Source: Sinomonas gamaensis
GTDB taxonomy: Bacteria; Actinomycetota; Actinomycetes; Actinomycetales; Micrococcaceae
DNA length: 64,000 bases
Assembly: GCF_005876955.1 (NCBI RefSeq)
Contig: NZ_SSCL01000006.1
Location: 62,001-126,000, forward strand
Reading direction: 5' to 3'
Shown piece after piece: positions 37,004-45,813 of the stretch; the first letter of the stretch is position 1; each line of letters begins with the position of its first letter. The translations under genes were made by a program, and so were the position numbers. The notes under the pieces are model-generated. The model was not told the origin of the DNA and made no database searches. It worked only from the letters and a program-made list of their open reading frames with translations.

Positions 37004-39217
37004 ATGGTCCGGAACCCCAGATTGAGCAGCCCCGAGCTGGACTCTGTGACAAATTCTGACGTCGCTCAGTATGGTCGCGATGATGAGCGAGATCTCCGCG
37101 GAGCAGCCCTCGAGGTCCTGCGCCGTCTTGTCGGCCGCGCCGACGCCGACTTCCATGCCGGGCAGTTCGAGGCGATCGAAGCGCTCGTGGAGCACCGCCG
37201 TCGTACGCTCGTCGTGCAGCGCACGGGGTGGGGGAAATCCGCGGTGTACTTCGTCGCGTCGCTCCTCCTGAGGGCACGGGGGGCCGGTCCCACGCTCATC
37301 GTCTCGCCGCTGCTCGCCCTCATGCGGGACCAGGTTGAGGCAGCAGCGCGCGCCGGGGTTCGCGCCGTCGCCATCAACTCCGCCAACCGGCTCGAATGGG
37401 ACGAGGTCCACGCCGCGCTCGCGGCGGATGCGGCCGACGTCGTCCTCATCTCGCCCGAACGCCTCACCAACCCCGGGTTCCGCGAGGAGCATCTGCCCGA
37501 GCTGCTGGCGCGGACGGGCCTGCTCGTGATCGACGAGGCGCACTGCATCTCCGACTGGGGCCACGACTTCCGTCCTGACTACCGCCGCATCGCCGCCCTC
37601 ATCGACGAGCTGCCGCCGACCGTCCCGGTGCTGGCGACGACGGCGACGGCCAACGCGCGCGTCGTCGCCGACGTCGAGGAGCAGCTCGGGACGGACGTGC
37701 TCACCCTGCGCGGGCCCCTCGGCCGGGACTCCCTCCGCTTGGGCGTGCTGCAGTTGCCCGACTCGCGCTCCCGCCTCGCCTGGCTCCTCGAGCATCTGGG
37801 CGACCTGCCGGGGAGCGGCATCATCTACACCCTCACGGTTTCCGCGGCGGAGGACACAGCGCGGCTGCTGTCCGAGGCGGGGTACCGCGTTCTCGCCTAT
37901 ACCGGAAAGACCGACACGGGCGAGCGGGAGGAGGCCGAGCGCCTCCTGAAGGACAACGAGGTCAAGGCTCTCGTGGCCACCTCGGCGCTGGGGATGGGGT
38001 TCGACAAGCCGGACCTCGGCTTCGTGGTGCATCTGGGGGCGCCGTCGTCGCCGGTGGCGTACTACCAGCAGGTCGGGCGCGCAGGCCGCGGGGCAGCCCA
38101 TGCCGACGTCCTGCTTCTTCCCGGCGCCGAGGACCGCGAGATCTGGCGGTACTTCGCGACCGCGTCGATGCCCGACCGTGGCAAGGCCCACGCCGTCCTC
38201 GACGCCCTCGCCGCTGCTGGCGGACCACTCTCCACCGTTGCCCTCGAGGCGCAAGTCGAGCTCCGACGCACGCAGCTGGACCTGCTGCTCAAGGTGCTCG
38301 CCGTCGACGGTGCGGTCGAGCGAGTGGGCGGCGGCTGGCGTCCGACGGGCGCACCCTGGAAATACGACGACGAGCGGTACCGCCGCATTGCCACGGCCCG
38401 CGACGCGGAGCAGCGCGCGATGGTCGCGTACGAGGAGACGTCGGGTTGCCGAATGGAATTCGTCACGGCACAGCTGGACGATCCGACGGCGGCTCCCTGC
38501 GGCCGGTGCGACAACTGCGCCGGGCGATGGTTCCCCGCCGCCGTCGACCCTGCGCTGCTCGAGCGCGCCGGCGAGCAGCTCCAGCACGCGGGCGTTCCGA
38601 TCGAGCCACGCGCGCAGTGGCCAAGCGGTATGGACAAGCTCGGGGTTCCCGCCAAGGGGCGGATCCCGGCCGGCGAGCAGCTTTCGGAGGGGCGCGCCCT
38701 GGCTCGTCTGACGGATCTCGGGTACGGGGGCGCGCTTCGCGAGCTGTTCGCCCCGGCCGCCTCCGATGGTGAGGTGCCCGCTGGGTTGCGGCCCGCCGTC
38801 GTCGATCTGCTCGCGGGGTGGGCTCGCGGGGATGCTGCGGCCGGTGCCTGGAGCGGCGTAGGGAGGCCAGCCGGCGTTGTCGCGATGCCCTCGGCCACGC
38901 GGCCGCGGCTCGTGGATTCGCTGGCGCGCGGGATCGCCGAGGTCGGGCGGCTCCCGTATCTTGGCGCGCTCTCGCGGACTCCGGCCGCGCGCGCCGGTCA
39001 GGCGGGCGGCAACTCAGCCTTCCGGCTCGCGTCAGTGTGGTCCGCGTTCGACGTCGGCCCGGAGCTGCGGGCGGCCCTCGCCCCGCTCGATGGGGCGCCC
39101 GTGCTCCTCGTGGACGACCTCGTCGACAGCCGATGGTCGCTGACCGTGGCCGGGAGACTCCTGCGTCTCGCGGGCTCCGGGCCGGTGCTGCCCCTGGCGC
39201 TGGGGCAAGCCGGCTAG
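37004..39217 (+). CDS. RecQ-family DNA helicase with C-terminal PRTase-like domain
   Basis: 737 residues from the ATG at 37004; the start is uncertain because the region before the helicase core is poorly conserved. Helicase motifs: I VQRTGWGKSAVYF, II LLVIDEAHCISDWG, III LATTATA and VI QQVGRAGRG. The RecQ zinc site is CRMEF...CGRCDNC. The end contains PVLLVDDLVDSRWSLTVAGR, the PRPP-loop signature of type I phosphoribosyltransferases, so the two are fused. It unwinds DNA 3'-5' in repair. The PRTase part may be a nucleotide sensor. Confidence 0.9.
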   Translation: MVRNPRLSSPELDSVTNSDVAQYGRDDERDLRGAALEVLRRLVGRADADFHAGQFEAIEALVEHRRRTLVVQRTGWGKSAVYFVASLLLRARGAGPTLIVSPLLALMRDQVEAAARAGVRAVAINSANRLEWDEVHAALAADAADVVLISPERLTNPGFREEHLPELLARTGLLVIDEAHCISDWGHDFRPDYRRIAALIDELPPTVPVLATTATANARVVADVEEQLGTDVLTLRGPLGRDSLRLGVLQLPDSRSRLAWLLEHLGDLPGSGIIYTLTVSAAEDTARLLSEAGYRVLAYTGKTDTGEREEAERLLKDNEVKALVATSALGMGFDKPDLGFVVHLGAPSSPVAYYQQVGRAGRGAAHADVLLLPGAEDREIWRYFATASMPDRGKAHAVLDALAAAGGPLSTVALEAQVELRRTQLDLLLKVLAVDGAVERVGGGWRPTGAPWKYDDERYRRIATARDAEQRAMVAYEETSGCRMEFVTAQLDDPTAAPCGRCDNCAGRWFPAAVDPALLERAGEQLQHAGVPIEPRAQWPSGMDKLGVPAKGRIPAGEQLSEGRALARLTDLGYGGALRELFAPAASDGEVPAGLRPAVVDLLAGWARGDAAAGAWSGVGRPAGVVAMPSATRPRLVDSLARGIAEVGRLPYLGALSRTPAARAGQAGGNSAFRLASVWSAFDVGPELRAALAPLDGAPVLLVDDLVDSRWSLTVAGRLLRLAGSGPVLPLALGQAG

Positions 39218-39244
39218 CGCGCCCCACGGTTGCGCCCCCCACCG

Positions 39245-39267
39245 TTGCGCCGTCACGTCCGCAGGGT
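39245..39267. repeat. Dispersed palindromic repeat, copy 2 (single arm)
   Basis: TTGCGCCGTCACGTCCGCAG plus GGT matches one 23-base arm of the hairpin at 13480, but the complementary arm is missing. It lies between the recQ-like gene and tRNA-Ser. A short GGTTGCGCC repeat precedes it at 39228. Confidence 0.75.
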
Positions 39268-39329
39268 GTTCGGCCCGCTTTGCGTCCGTCCGGTCGTTCT
39301 AGGTACGCTTGGGGAGCTAGCGATAGCAA

Positions 39330-39418
39330 GGAGACGTGCCAGAGCGGCCGAATGGACTTCACTGCTAATGAAGGGTCCGGGGAAACTTGGACCGGGGGTT
39401 CAAATCCCCCCGTCTCCG
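39330..39418 (+). tRNA. tRNA-Ser(GCT)
   Basis: An 89-base class II tRNA: acceptor GGAGACG with CGTCTCC, discriminator G, long variable arm and T-arm GGTTCAAATCC. The anticodon stem CTTCA/TGAAG encloses CTGCTAA, so the anticodon is GCT (AGC/AGU codons). A terminator follows. Confidence 0.95.
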
Positions 39419-39424
39419 CGGCGT

Positions 39425-39456
39425 GAACGCCCCCAGTCTTCGGACCGGGGGCGTTC
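39425..39456 (+). terminator. Intrinsic terminator of tRNA-Ser(GCT)
   Basis: A 10-base stem GAACGCCCCC/GGGGGCGTTC with a 12-base loop is followed by TGTTTTTCT, directly after the tRNA. Confidence 0.9.
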
Positions 39457-39507
39457 TGTTTTTCTCTGGCCTTTCTCAGATCGCGCAGGCGTCAGCCTTC
39501 GCGGATG

Positions 39508-39585
39508 AGTTCACCTGTCGCCGAGAAGTACCCTTCTTTCCGGGATGCAGTTCGCCTATCGCAGGGAAGTTCACGGCACGTGAAC
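39508..39585. repeat. Imperfect direct repeat and GTTCAC palindrome beside tRNA-Ser
   Basis: A 23-base imperfect repeat starts at 39508 (AGTTCACCTGTCGCC...) and 39549 (AGTTCGCCTATCGCA...), with about 5 mismatches. A perfect palindrome GTTCACG-GCA-CGTGAAC lies at 39569-39585. The base composition is less GC-rich than the surroundings. No gene or integrase is seen, so the role is unknown. Confidence 0.55.
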
Positions 39586-39607
39586 TTGGGTGCGAGACGT
39601 GAACCAC

Positions 39608-40000
39608 CTAGGTGAACTGGACGAGGCCCAGCAGGTTGCCCTCGCTGTCTTTCAGCCACGCGGCTCGTCGACCGGGGAGGTCCACGATGCCGCCCACGGA
39701 CTTCAGCCCGGGAATGTCGTATTCCTCGAATTCCACTCCCCGCGCCCGCAGCTCGGCCGCGGTGGCGTCGAGGTCTTCGATGCGGAACCCGATCTGCGTG
39801 AATTCTCCGGTCGGTTTGCCTGCGGTCTCGAACACGAAGAATTGGCTTCCACCGGCCATCTCGTACAGGAGACCGCCGTTCGTTTCTTCGATCGGTTCGA
39901 GTCCGAGTTTGTCGCAGTAGAAGGCCCGGGCTCGGTCGAGATCCTGGGCGGGCAAGGTGGTGTGAACCGAGGCTGCACCGAGCCTCGTGCTGTGTCCCAT
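39608..40000 (-). CDS. VOC/glyoxalase-fold protein
   Basis: 130 residues from the ATG at 40000 (GGAAG 9-13 bases upstream). One VOC domain: HTTLPAQDLDRARAFYCDKL, GGSQFFVFETAGKPTGE and a LKDSEGNLLGLVQF end. Metal ligands cannot be assigned with confidence. It is the second of three VOC proteins in the window and stands alone between the repeat region and a frame-disrupted ORF. Confidence 0.85.
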   Translation of the reverse strand: MGHSTRLGAASVHTTLPAQDLDRARAFYCDKLGLEPIEETNGGLLYEMAGGSQFFVFETAGKPTGEFTQIGFRIEDLDATAAELRARGVEFEEYDIPGLKSVGGIVDLPGRRAAWLKDSEGNLLGLVQFT

Positions 40001-40102
40001 GGGGATCGCTTCCTTCGGCTAACCTCGAGCGGAACCTCCCCACAGCAGGCTAGGCCGCTGCACGCAGGGCGGCAACGGCCTAGATCGCTGAAGCCGCCTC
40101 GC

Positions 40103-40478
40103 TCAGTCCGAAAGCCACACGATCCAGCCGACCGTGTTGGTGAAGCGCTCCCCCTCGAGAGAAGGGTCGGCATAGTACTGGGCGAAGATACCCAAAGTCG
40201 CTTCTCCCGATATTCCCAGCGCCGAGCAATCGAACGAATATCGACGAAACCTCCAGCGCAGCGGGAGCCGCCACCGACGAAAGCTCGAGTGACAGTCGTT
40301 TGCCGCAAGCGATGGACCCGAACTTTGACGGGTCCTGAGAATTGTCGATCGCGAATGCGGGGAGTCCCGGAGCCTTCCAGTCCACGGCGGTGTGCGGAAT
40401 CAGTGACGGTCCGATTCTCAAGGCAGGTGGGGCTGCGTCTGCGCCCGGATGCTCATTCAGTTCCACTTGTGATTCCAC
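40103..40478 (-). pseudogene. Possible frameshifted ORF of unknown function
   Basis: The frame from GTG 40478 reads protein-like (HTAVDWKAPGLPAFAIDNSQ, LSSVAAPAALEVSSIFVRLL), then degrades. A shift to the next frame near 40200 continues ISGEATLGIFAQYYADPSLE and GERFTNTVGWIVWLSD to a TGA at 40103. Joining the two gives about 125 residues. The region is less GC-rich than the surrounding genes. I do not recognise it; it may be an eroded gene, a sequencing error or chance. This is all that fills 40001-40506. Confidence 0.35.
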
Positions 40479-40506
40479 CTCGGTCGGTTCGATTCGGACC
40501 TGACCC

Positions 40507-42606
40507 CTACGTGGTCAGCGCCCGCCACAGGAAGGTCTGACTCCTGGCCTGGAGCGACGCCGCCTGCCGGTTGTCGGACGCCCCGGCGTGACCGCCCTCA
40601 AGGGCCTCGTGGTACCAGACGTTCGGGATGCCCATGGCGAGCATGCGCGCTGCCATTTTCCGCGCCTGCACGGGGCCGACTCGGTCGTCAGACGTCGCGG
40701 TCCAGATGAACGTGTCGGGGTAGTCGACGCCGTCTCGCAGCAGGTGATACGGCGAGAACGACTTGATGTACCGCCATTGCTCGGGCACGTCGGGGTCGCC
40801 GTACTCGGCGATCCAGGAGGTCCCGGCGGAGAGCTTCGTGTACCGGCGCATATCGAGCAGCGGGACGCCGCACGAGATCGCGCCGAACAGTTCCGGATAC
40901 GTCACCAGCATGTTCCCGACGAGGAGGCCGCCGTTCGAGCCGCCGGTGCATCCGAGGTGCTCGGGCGAGGTCACGTCCCGGCGGATGAGGTCGCGGGCGA
41001 CCGCGGCGAAGTCCTCGTACGCGCGGTGCCGGTTCTCCTTGAGCGCCGCCTGGTGCCATGTGGGACCGTACTCGCCGCCGCCGCGGATGTTCGCGACCAC
41101 GTAGACGCCCCCGCGCTCGAGCCATGACCGCCCGGTGACGCCGCTGTACGCCGGCGTGCGCGAGACCTCGAAGCCGCCGTACCCGCTCAGCTGTGTGGGA
41201 TTCCCGCCGTCCAGCTCGAGGTCCTTGGGACCGATCTGGAAGTACGGAACCCGAGTACCGTCGTCGGACGTCGCAAAGTGCTGCTCGACGCTGAAGCGGC
41301 TTTCATCGAAGAACGACGGCGCCCGCTTGACGGGGGCGGATCCTTCGCCGATCCTGCCGCGCAGCACGGTGGTCGGAGTGAGGAACCCGGACGCGATGAG
41401 CCAGTAGTCATCGCCCGCGTCGGGGTCCTCGTCGTCGACCGCGTAGCTCTCCACAGTGTGGAGGGGCGGGCAGGCATCGAGCTCGGCGGCGACCCATTCG
41501 TCCGGACCATCTGGAGCGGGTGGCGTGAGCACGCGGATGTCCGAGGACACGTCGCGGAGCAGATTCACGAGGAGATAGTTCTTGGTCCAGCTCCAGGACT
41601 GAAGCGAGCTGTGCTCATCGGGCGCGAACAGCAGAGTGAGGTCGCGCGAACCGCCCATGAAGGCCTCGAAGTCGGCGGCGAGGAGGGAACCGGCCCGGTG
41701 CAGAGTGCCGTCGAGGTCCCAGTCCCGCTGGGGTCGGAAGAGGAGCCATTCGCGGTGCAGGTCGATATCCACGTCGGTCGGCACGGGAATCTGCTGCCAC
41801 TGCCCGCCCCGCCAGACCGAGTGCTGAACGTCGAAGAAGCTGATGCGGTCGCTCGCGAGAAGCCGCTCGAAACCGGGGGTGTCGTCGAAGCCCGCGCTGG
41901 CCATGAGGTGGTCCACCGGGACCTCGAAGATCACCTCGGCGTCCTCGAGCGCGGTCCCGCGCGGCAGCTTCCGCACGATCCGTGGATAGGACGATGACGT
42001 GACGGCGTCCTCTCCGAGGGTCGAGGAAATGATCAGGGTGTCCGCGTCGAGCCAGTCCGCGCCACCCTTGGCGGTCGGGAGCATGAAGCCGCCGTCCTCC
42101 GGCGCGATGAAGGCGCGGTCTTCGACGTCGTACTCGCGCAGCGTCGCCGCATCCCCGCCATCGGGGGAGAGCCGCACCATGCAGCGACGCCAAGACTTGC
42201 CGTCGGCGGGGCGAAGGAAACCTGCGCCGCCCCAGACCCACTCGACGCCTTCCTCGGCGGCGAGGGCATCGACGTCGAGCACGATCTCCCACTCTGGCGA
42301 GTCGGTCACATAGCTCTCCCAGCGGGTGCGCCGCCAGAGGCCCTTGGGGTTCGCGGCATCGCGCCAGAAGTTGTAATACCAATCACCGCGCTTGGTGACC
42401 ATCGGAATGCGGTCCTGCGAATCCATGACCTCGAGGATCCGCGATTCGAGCTCGGGGTAGTCGCCGGTTTCCAGCAGCTCTTCGGTTCGGGCATTCTGCT
42501 CGCGTACCCATTCGAGCTGTGCTTCGCCGCGAATGTCCTCGAGCCAGAGATTCTCGTCCACCGGCTCGTCGGGGACATGAGTGAGGGTCTGCGCGGCGTC
42601 CGTCAT
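40507..42606 (-). CDS. Prolyl oligopeptidase family protein (S9A)
   Basis: 699 residues from the ATG at 42606; a longer frame upstream has no start signal. The N-terminal part begins PVDENLWLEDIRGEAQLEWV, the S9A opening, followed by a beta-propeller. The catalytic domain has the Ser in GCTGGSNGGLLVGNML, the Asp in ATSDDRVGPVQARK and the His in LEGGHAGASDNRQ. NIRGGGEYGPTWHQA is typical. It cleaves short peptides after proline. No signal peptide is seen, so it is probably cytoplasmic. Confidence 0.92.
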   Translation of the reverse strand: MTDAAQTLTHVPDEPVDENLWLEDIRGEAQLEWVREQNARTEELLETGDYPELESRILEVMDSQDRIPMVTKRGDWYYNFWRDAANPKGLWRRTRWESYVTDSPEWEIVLDVDALAAEEGVEWVWGGAGFLRPADGKSWRRCMVRLSPDGGDAATLREYDVEDRAFIAPEDGGFMLPTAKGGADWLDADTLIISSTLGEDAVTSSSYPRIVRKLPRGTALEDAEVIFEVPVDHLMASAGFDDTPGFERLLASDRISFFDVQHSVWRGGQWQQIPVPTDVDIDLHREWLLFRPQRDWDLDGTLHRAGSLLAADFEAFMGGSRDLTLLFAPDEHSSLQSWSWTKNYLLVNLLRDVSSDIRVLTPPAPDGPDEWVAAELDACPPLHTVESYAVDDEDPDAGDDYWLIASGFLTPTTVLRGRIGEGSAPVKRAPSFFDESRFSVEQHFATSDDGTRVPYFQIGPKDLELDGGNPTQLSGYGGFEVSRTPAYSGVTGRSWLERGGVYVVANIRGGGEYGPTWHQAALKENRHRAYEDFAAVARDLIRRDVTSPEHLGCTGGSNGGLLVGNMLVTYPELFGAISCGVPLLDMRRYTKLSAGTSWIAEYGDPDVPEQWRYIKSFSPYHLLRDGVDYPDTFIWTATSDDRVGPVQARKMAARMLAMGIPNVWYHEALEGGHAGASDNRQAASLQARSQTFLWRALTT

Positions 42607-42689
42607 GGGCTCATCCTCGCATCCAGCACTGACAACCGCATCCGGCGCACGCAGCCCGTCAAGCACGGGCGTCCCGTTAAGCTCGAAAG

Positions 42690-44654
42690 ATGACTTCACG
42701 AGGAAGACGCGGCGTGCTGCGCGTCGCGGTGGTGGGCGGCGGGCCCCGCGGTGCCTCCGCCGTCGAGCGCCTCCTCGCGAATTGGGCTGCCCTCGGAGAC
42801 CGTGGCGATCCGCGGGAACTCGAGATCACGGTGTTCGATCCGTTCGAGCCGGGGCCGGGCAAGGTCTGGCGCACCGCGCAGCCGCGCGAATTCCTCATGA
42901 ACACGCCGAGCTGCTACCCCACCCTCATCCCCTCCGAGCCGGGGCTCGCAACGCCCCGTGCCGGCGGAAGCTTCGACGAATGGCGGGCGAAGCGCCAGCG
43001 CGAGCTCGACCAGGGACGCCCCGCAGGGCTCTCCCACGAGGAGTGTTCCGAGCTCGCCGTGCTCGGCTCCTCCGATTTCCCGCCCCGCGCCCTGTACGGG
43101 CGGTATCTCGCCGAGACGTTCGCCGACGTGCTCGGAGCGACGCCCGCGGGATGCCGCGTGACCCACGTCGGCGCCGAAGTCACCCGCCTCGGCCGAACCC
43201 CGCATGGCTGGGCCGTCACCACCGGCGACGGCCGCGCGCGGGAGGCCGACGCCGTCGTCCTCGCGGTGGGCCACGTGCCCGCCCGGCTCAGCCAGACCCA
43301 GCGCGAGCTCGCAGACGCCGCCGCGAGGCTCGGGCTGACCTACCTCCCGCCGGCCGCGCCAGCCGACGTCGACTGGGACGTCCTGCCGAGCGGGCAGACG
43401 GTCCTGGTCCGAGGGATGGGGTTGAACTTCTTCGACGTCATGGTCCGGCTGACCGAGGGCCGCGGAGGACGGTTCAAGGAGGGGCCAAACGGCGTGGTCG
43501 AGTACCTTCCCTCGGGACGCGAACCGCGGCTGGTCGCCGCCTCGCGCCGCGGCGTGCCGTATCGCGGCAAGGCGGAGCTGCCCGGCTACTACGCCGCCGG
43601 CGTGCGTCTGCGGTGGCTCACGCGCGCTGCCGCCCTCGCTCTTCGCACGGCCGGGGTCACGCCGTCGTTCGACACCGACCTCTGGCCGCTCCTCCACCGA
43701 GACACCCTCTGGGCGTACTACTCCACACTTGCCCGGACCGCTCCCGAGGCGCTGCCCCCAGGGTTCGTCGAGGAACTCGACGCGGCGCTGTCGGTGACGG
43801 ATCCGACGTGGGAGGAGATGGCCGACAAGGTCGTCTCCGCCTCGGTTCCCGCCCGGCATCGGCTCGACCTGCGCGGGCTCGGGGCGCCCCTCGGCGGGCG
43901 GCACTTCAAGCATCGCGCTGCCCTCGACGCGGACATCCTCGCTTATCTAGACGCTGACGCCGCCAGCTCGGCGCGCGGCGAGGATGACCCCCTCAAGATG
44001 GCCATCGCCGCGCTTCACCGCGGCCGGGCGGTGCTCAAGGAGGCAGTGGCCGACGGCGGCATCACCGAGGAGTCGTGGGTCGCCGGGCTGCGGGGCTGGT
44101 TCGAGGGGCTCGTCGAAGGCCTCGCGAGCGGGCCGCCGCCTCTTCGCATCCGGCAGCTCGCGGCCCTCATCCGGGCTGGGATCGTCGGCACGGTGGGACC
44201 GGAGCCGCGCTTTCGGGTGGACCGCGGCGCGGGCTGCTTCGTCGCCGAGTCGCCGTGGGTCCAGGGGCCGCCCGTGTACGCGGCGGCCCTCGTCGAGGCG
44301 CTCGCGCCGGCGAACGTCGTGGCTGCGGCGGATTCTCCGCTGCTTGAGGGCCTCCTCGCCGATGGCCTAGCGCGCCCCAAATACCTCGCCGGCGCCGACG
44401 GCGTGCCGCGCCCCGCGAGCGGGCTCGACGTCACCGCGCCGCCATACCGGCCGCTCGACGTCAACGGTCACCCCGTCACCGGTCTCTACGTCCTCGGGCT
44501 GCAGCTCTCCGCCGTCCAGTGGGGGACCGCGATCGCCGCCGAGGCGCACCCCTTCGCCGAGCCCGGGGAAGCGGCCGACGGCGCCCCCTACCCGAGCGCC
44601 CAGCGCACCCTTCGGGACGCGGACGCCGTGGCCCGTTCGATCCTCGGGCTCTGA
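42690..44654 (+). CDS. FAD/NAD(P)-binding protein, monooxygenase-like
   Basis: 654 residues. The FAD motif VAVVGGGPRGASAVERLL starts at about residue 12, followed by the FxPGxxW-like region FEPGPGKVWRTAQPREFLMN found in the FAD/NAD(P)-binding HI0933/lysine-N-monooxygenase-like group. A second Rossmann strand is in VLVRGMGLNFFDVMV. The C-terminal end (VTGLYVLGLQLSAVQWGTAI) closes the FAD fold. Proteins of this actinobacterial family are uncharacterised; an N- or C-oxygenase is possible. It is divergent from the peptidase gene across 83 bases. Confidence 0.78.
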   Translation: MTSRGRRGVLRVAVVGGGPRGASAVERLLANWAALGDRGDPRELEITVFDPFEPGPGKVWRTAQPREFLMNTPSCYPTLIPSEPGLATPRAGGSFDEWRAKRQRELDQGRPAGLSHEECSELAVLGSSDFPPRALYGRYLAETFADVLGATPAGCRVTHVGAEVTRLGRTPHGWAVTTGDGRAREADAVVLAVGHVPARLSQTQRELADAAARLGLTYLPPAAPADVDWDVLPSGQTVLVRGMGLNFFDVMVRLTEGRGGRFKEGPNGVVEYLPSGREPRLVAASRRGVPYRGKAELPGYYAAGVRLRWLTRAAALALRTAGVTPSFDTDLWPLLHRDTLWAYYSTLARTAPEALPPGFVEELDAALSVTDPTWEEMADKVVSASVPARHRLDLRGLGAPLGGRHFKHRAALDADILAYLDADAASSARGEDDPLKMAIAALHRGRAVLKEAVADGGITEESWVAGLRGWFEGLVEGLASGPPPLRIRQLAALIRAGIVGTVGPEPRFRVDRGAGCFVAESPWVQGPPVYAAALVEALAPANVVAAADSPLLEGLLADGLARPKYLAGADGVPRPASGLDVTAPPYRPLDVNGHPVTGLYVLGLQLSAVQWGTAIAAEAHPFAEPGEAADGAPYPSAQRTLRDADAVARSILGL

Positions 44655-44675
44655 GCGGGGCTGCCCCGACGCGCC

Positions 44676-45512
44676 TTACGGGATCGGCTGGACGCCGCCC
44701 GCAGTTTCGGTGCCGTTCCCGTCGGACGGTTGGCCCTGAGCAAGGTCCTGGTGGATGAGGAACACGGCGCCCATGGGGTCCGTGACTGTCGCGATGCGCC
44801 CGAACGGAGTGTCCTCGGCCGCCCGGACAACCTGGCCGCCGAGCCGCTGAACGGCCTCGACGGCGCGATCCGCGTTCTCCACTCCCCAGTAGATCTGCCA
44901 GTTCGACGGGATGCCCTCGGGCAGGAAGGAGTTCGCGTCCATGATCCCGGCCTTCGCCTCGGCACCTGAGCCGAGTGTCGTGTAGCGGAACTCGGGGGTG
45001 TCGCTCATGGTCTCGGTCTCCCAGCCGAGCGCCTCCTCGTAGAACTTCACAGTCTGCGGATAGGCGCGGGACATGACCTCGAACCATACCGGCGACCCGG
45101 GCTCCGCGAGCTTCCCGAAACCCGTATGACGCGTGGGCTGCCAGCTGCCGAATGCGGCACCGCCAGCGTCGCCGAACACGGCCATGTGGCCCTGCTCGGG
45201 GACCCCCATGGGAGGCATGAACACCTGGCCTCCGGACTCCTGGACCTTCATCGCGGTCCGCTGGATGTCATCCGTCTTCAGGTACACCGTCCAGGCGTCC
45301 GGCATGGCATCCTGCTCGGGGTCCTTCGGCATCAGGCCGGCCACCTGCTCGCCGTCCTTGAAGGCCGTGGTGTACCCGCCGTACTTCTCCTCGTCGCCGC
45401 CCTCGAAGGTCCAGCCGAAGAGCTCGCCGTAGAAGGCCTTCGCCTTCTCGAGATCGCTCGTCATGAGGTCGGCCCAGCAGGGTGCGCCAACGGTCAGCTC
45501 GGGCTTGGGCAT
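44676..45512 (-). CDS. Two-domain VOC/glyoxalase-fold protein
   Basis: 278 residues made of two tandem VOC domains: PCWADLMTSDLEKAKAFYGE with GQVFMPPMGVPEQGHMAVFG, then VWFEVMSRAYPQTVKFYEEA with RIATVTDPMGAVFLIHQ. This tandem form resembles the CFP-30B/hydroxylase-type glyoxalases of Actinobacteria. ATG follows GAGGAGCAGCT. It converges with the FAD/NAD(P) gene (21-base gap). The substrate is unknown. Confidence 0.87.
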   Translation of the reverse strand: MPKPELTVGAPCWADLMTSDLEKAKAFYGELFGWTFEGGDEEKYGGYTTAFKDGEQVAGLMPKDPEQDAMPDAWTVYLKTDDIQRTAMKVQESGGQVFMPPMGVPEQGHMAVFGDAGGAAFGSWQPTRHTGFGKLAEPGSPVWFEVMSRAYPQTVKFYEEALGWETETMSDTPEFRYTTLGSGAEAKAGIMDANSFLPEGIPSNWQIYWGVENADRAVEAVQRLGGQVVRAAEDTPFGRIATVTDPMGAVFLIHQDLAQGQPSDGNGTETAGGVQPIP

Positions 45513-45632
45513 AGCTGCTCCTCAGGTCGGTTGGTCTTCCTCGTGGTGTTCCCTCCCGACGCTATTAGCGCCCACCGACACTTTCAAGGCTGAGCCGCCG
45601 ACCGCCGTCGTCCGCTCCGTGCAACGAAAAAA

Positions 45633-45656
45633 CGCCCCGGTCCGAAGACCGGGGCG
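45633..45656 (-). terminator. Intrinsic terminator of tRNA-Ser(TGA)
   Basis: A 10-base stem CGCCCCGGTC/GACCGGGGCG (45633-45642 with 45647-45656) is followed on the minus strand by TTTTTTCG, directly after the tRNA. Confidence 0.9.
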
Positions 45657-45663
45657 CTCACAG

Positions 45664-45751
45664 CGGAAGGTAAGGGATTTGAACCCTTGGTACGGGGTTA
45701 CCGCACACTGGTTTTCAAGACCAGCTCCATCGGCCGCTCGGACAACCTTCC
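45664..45751 (-). tRNA. tRNA-Ser(TGA)
   Basis: An 88-base class II tRNA on the minus strand: acceptor GGAAGGT with ACCTTCC, discriminator G and a long variable arm. The anticodon stem CTGGT/ACCAG encloses CTTGAAA, so the anticodon is TGA (UCN codons). T-arm GGTTCAAATCC. A terminator follows. Confidence 0.95.
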
Positions 45752-45813
45752 TTGTGACTAGTAGTGTTTCATAGGCAGCAGACCTGACGAAACTTCGGGA
45801 GGAGCCCCCCAGC

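Noticed and set aside
35861-38587. A 908-codon minus-strand frame spanning the recQ-like and TPP-enzyme genes
   Set aside because: It is antisense to the helicase and an out-of-frame shadow of the TPP enzyme, both with clear motifs. The frame is an effect of high GC at codon position 3.
39330-40506. tRNA-Ser as an integration site of a genomic island
   Set aside because: No integrase and no duplicated tRNA end was found in the window; kept only as a question.
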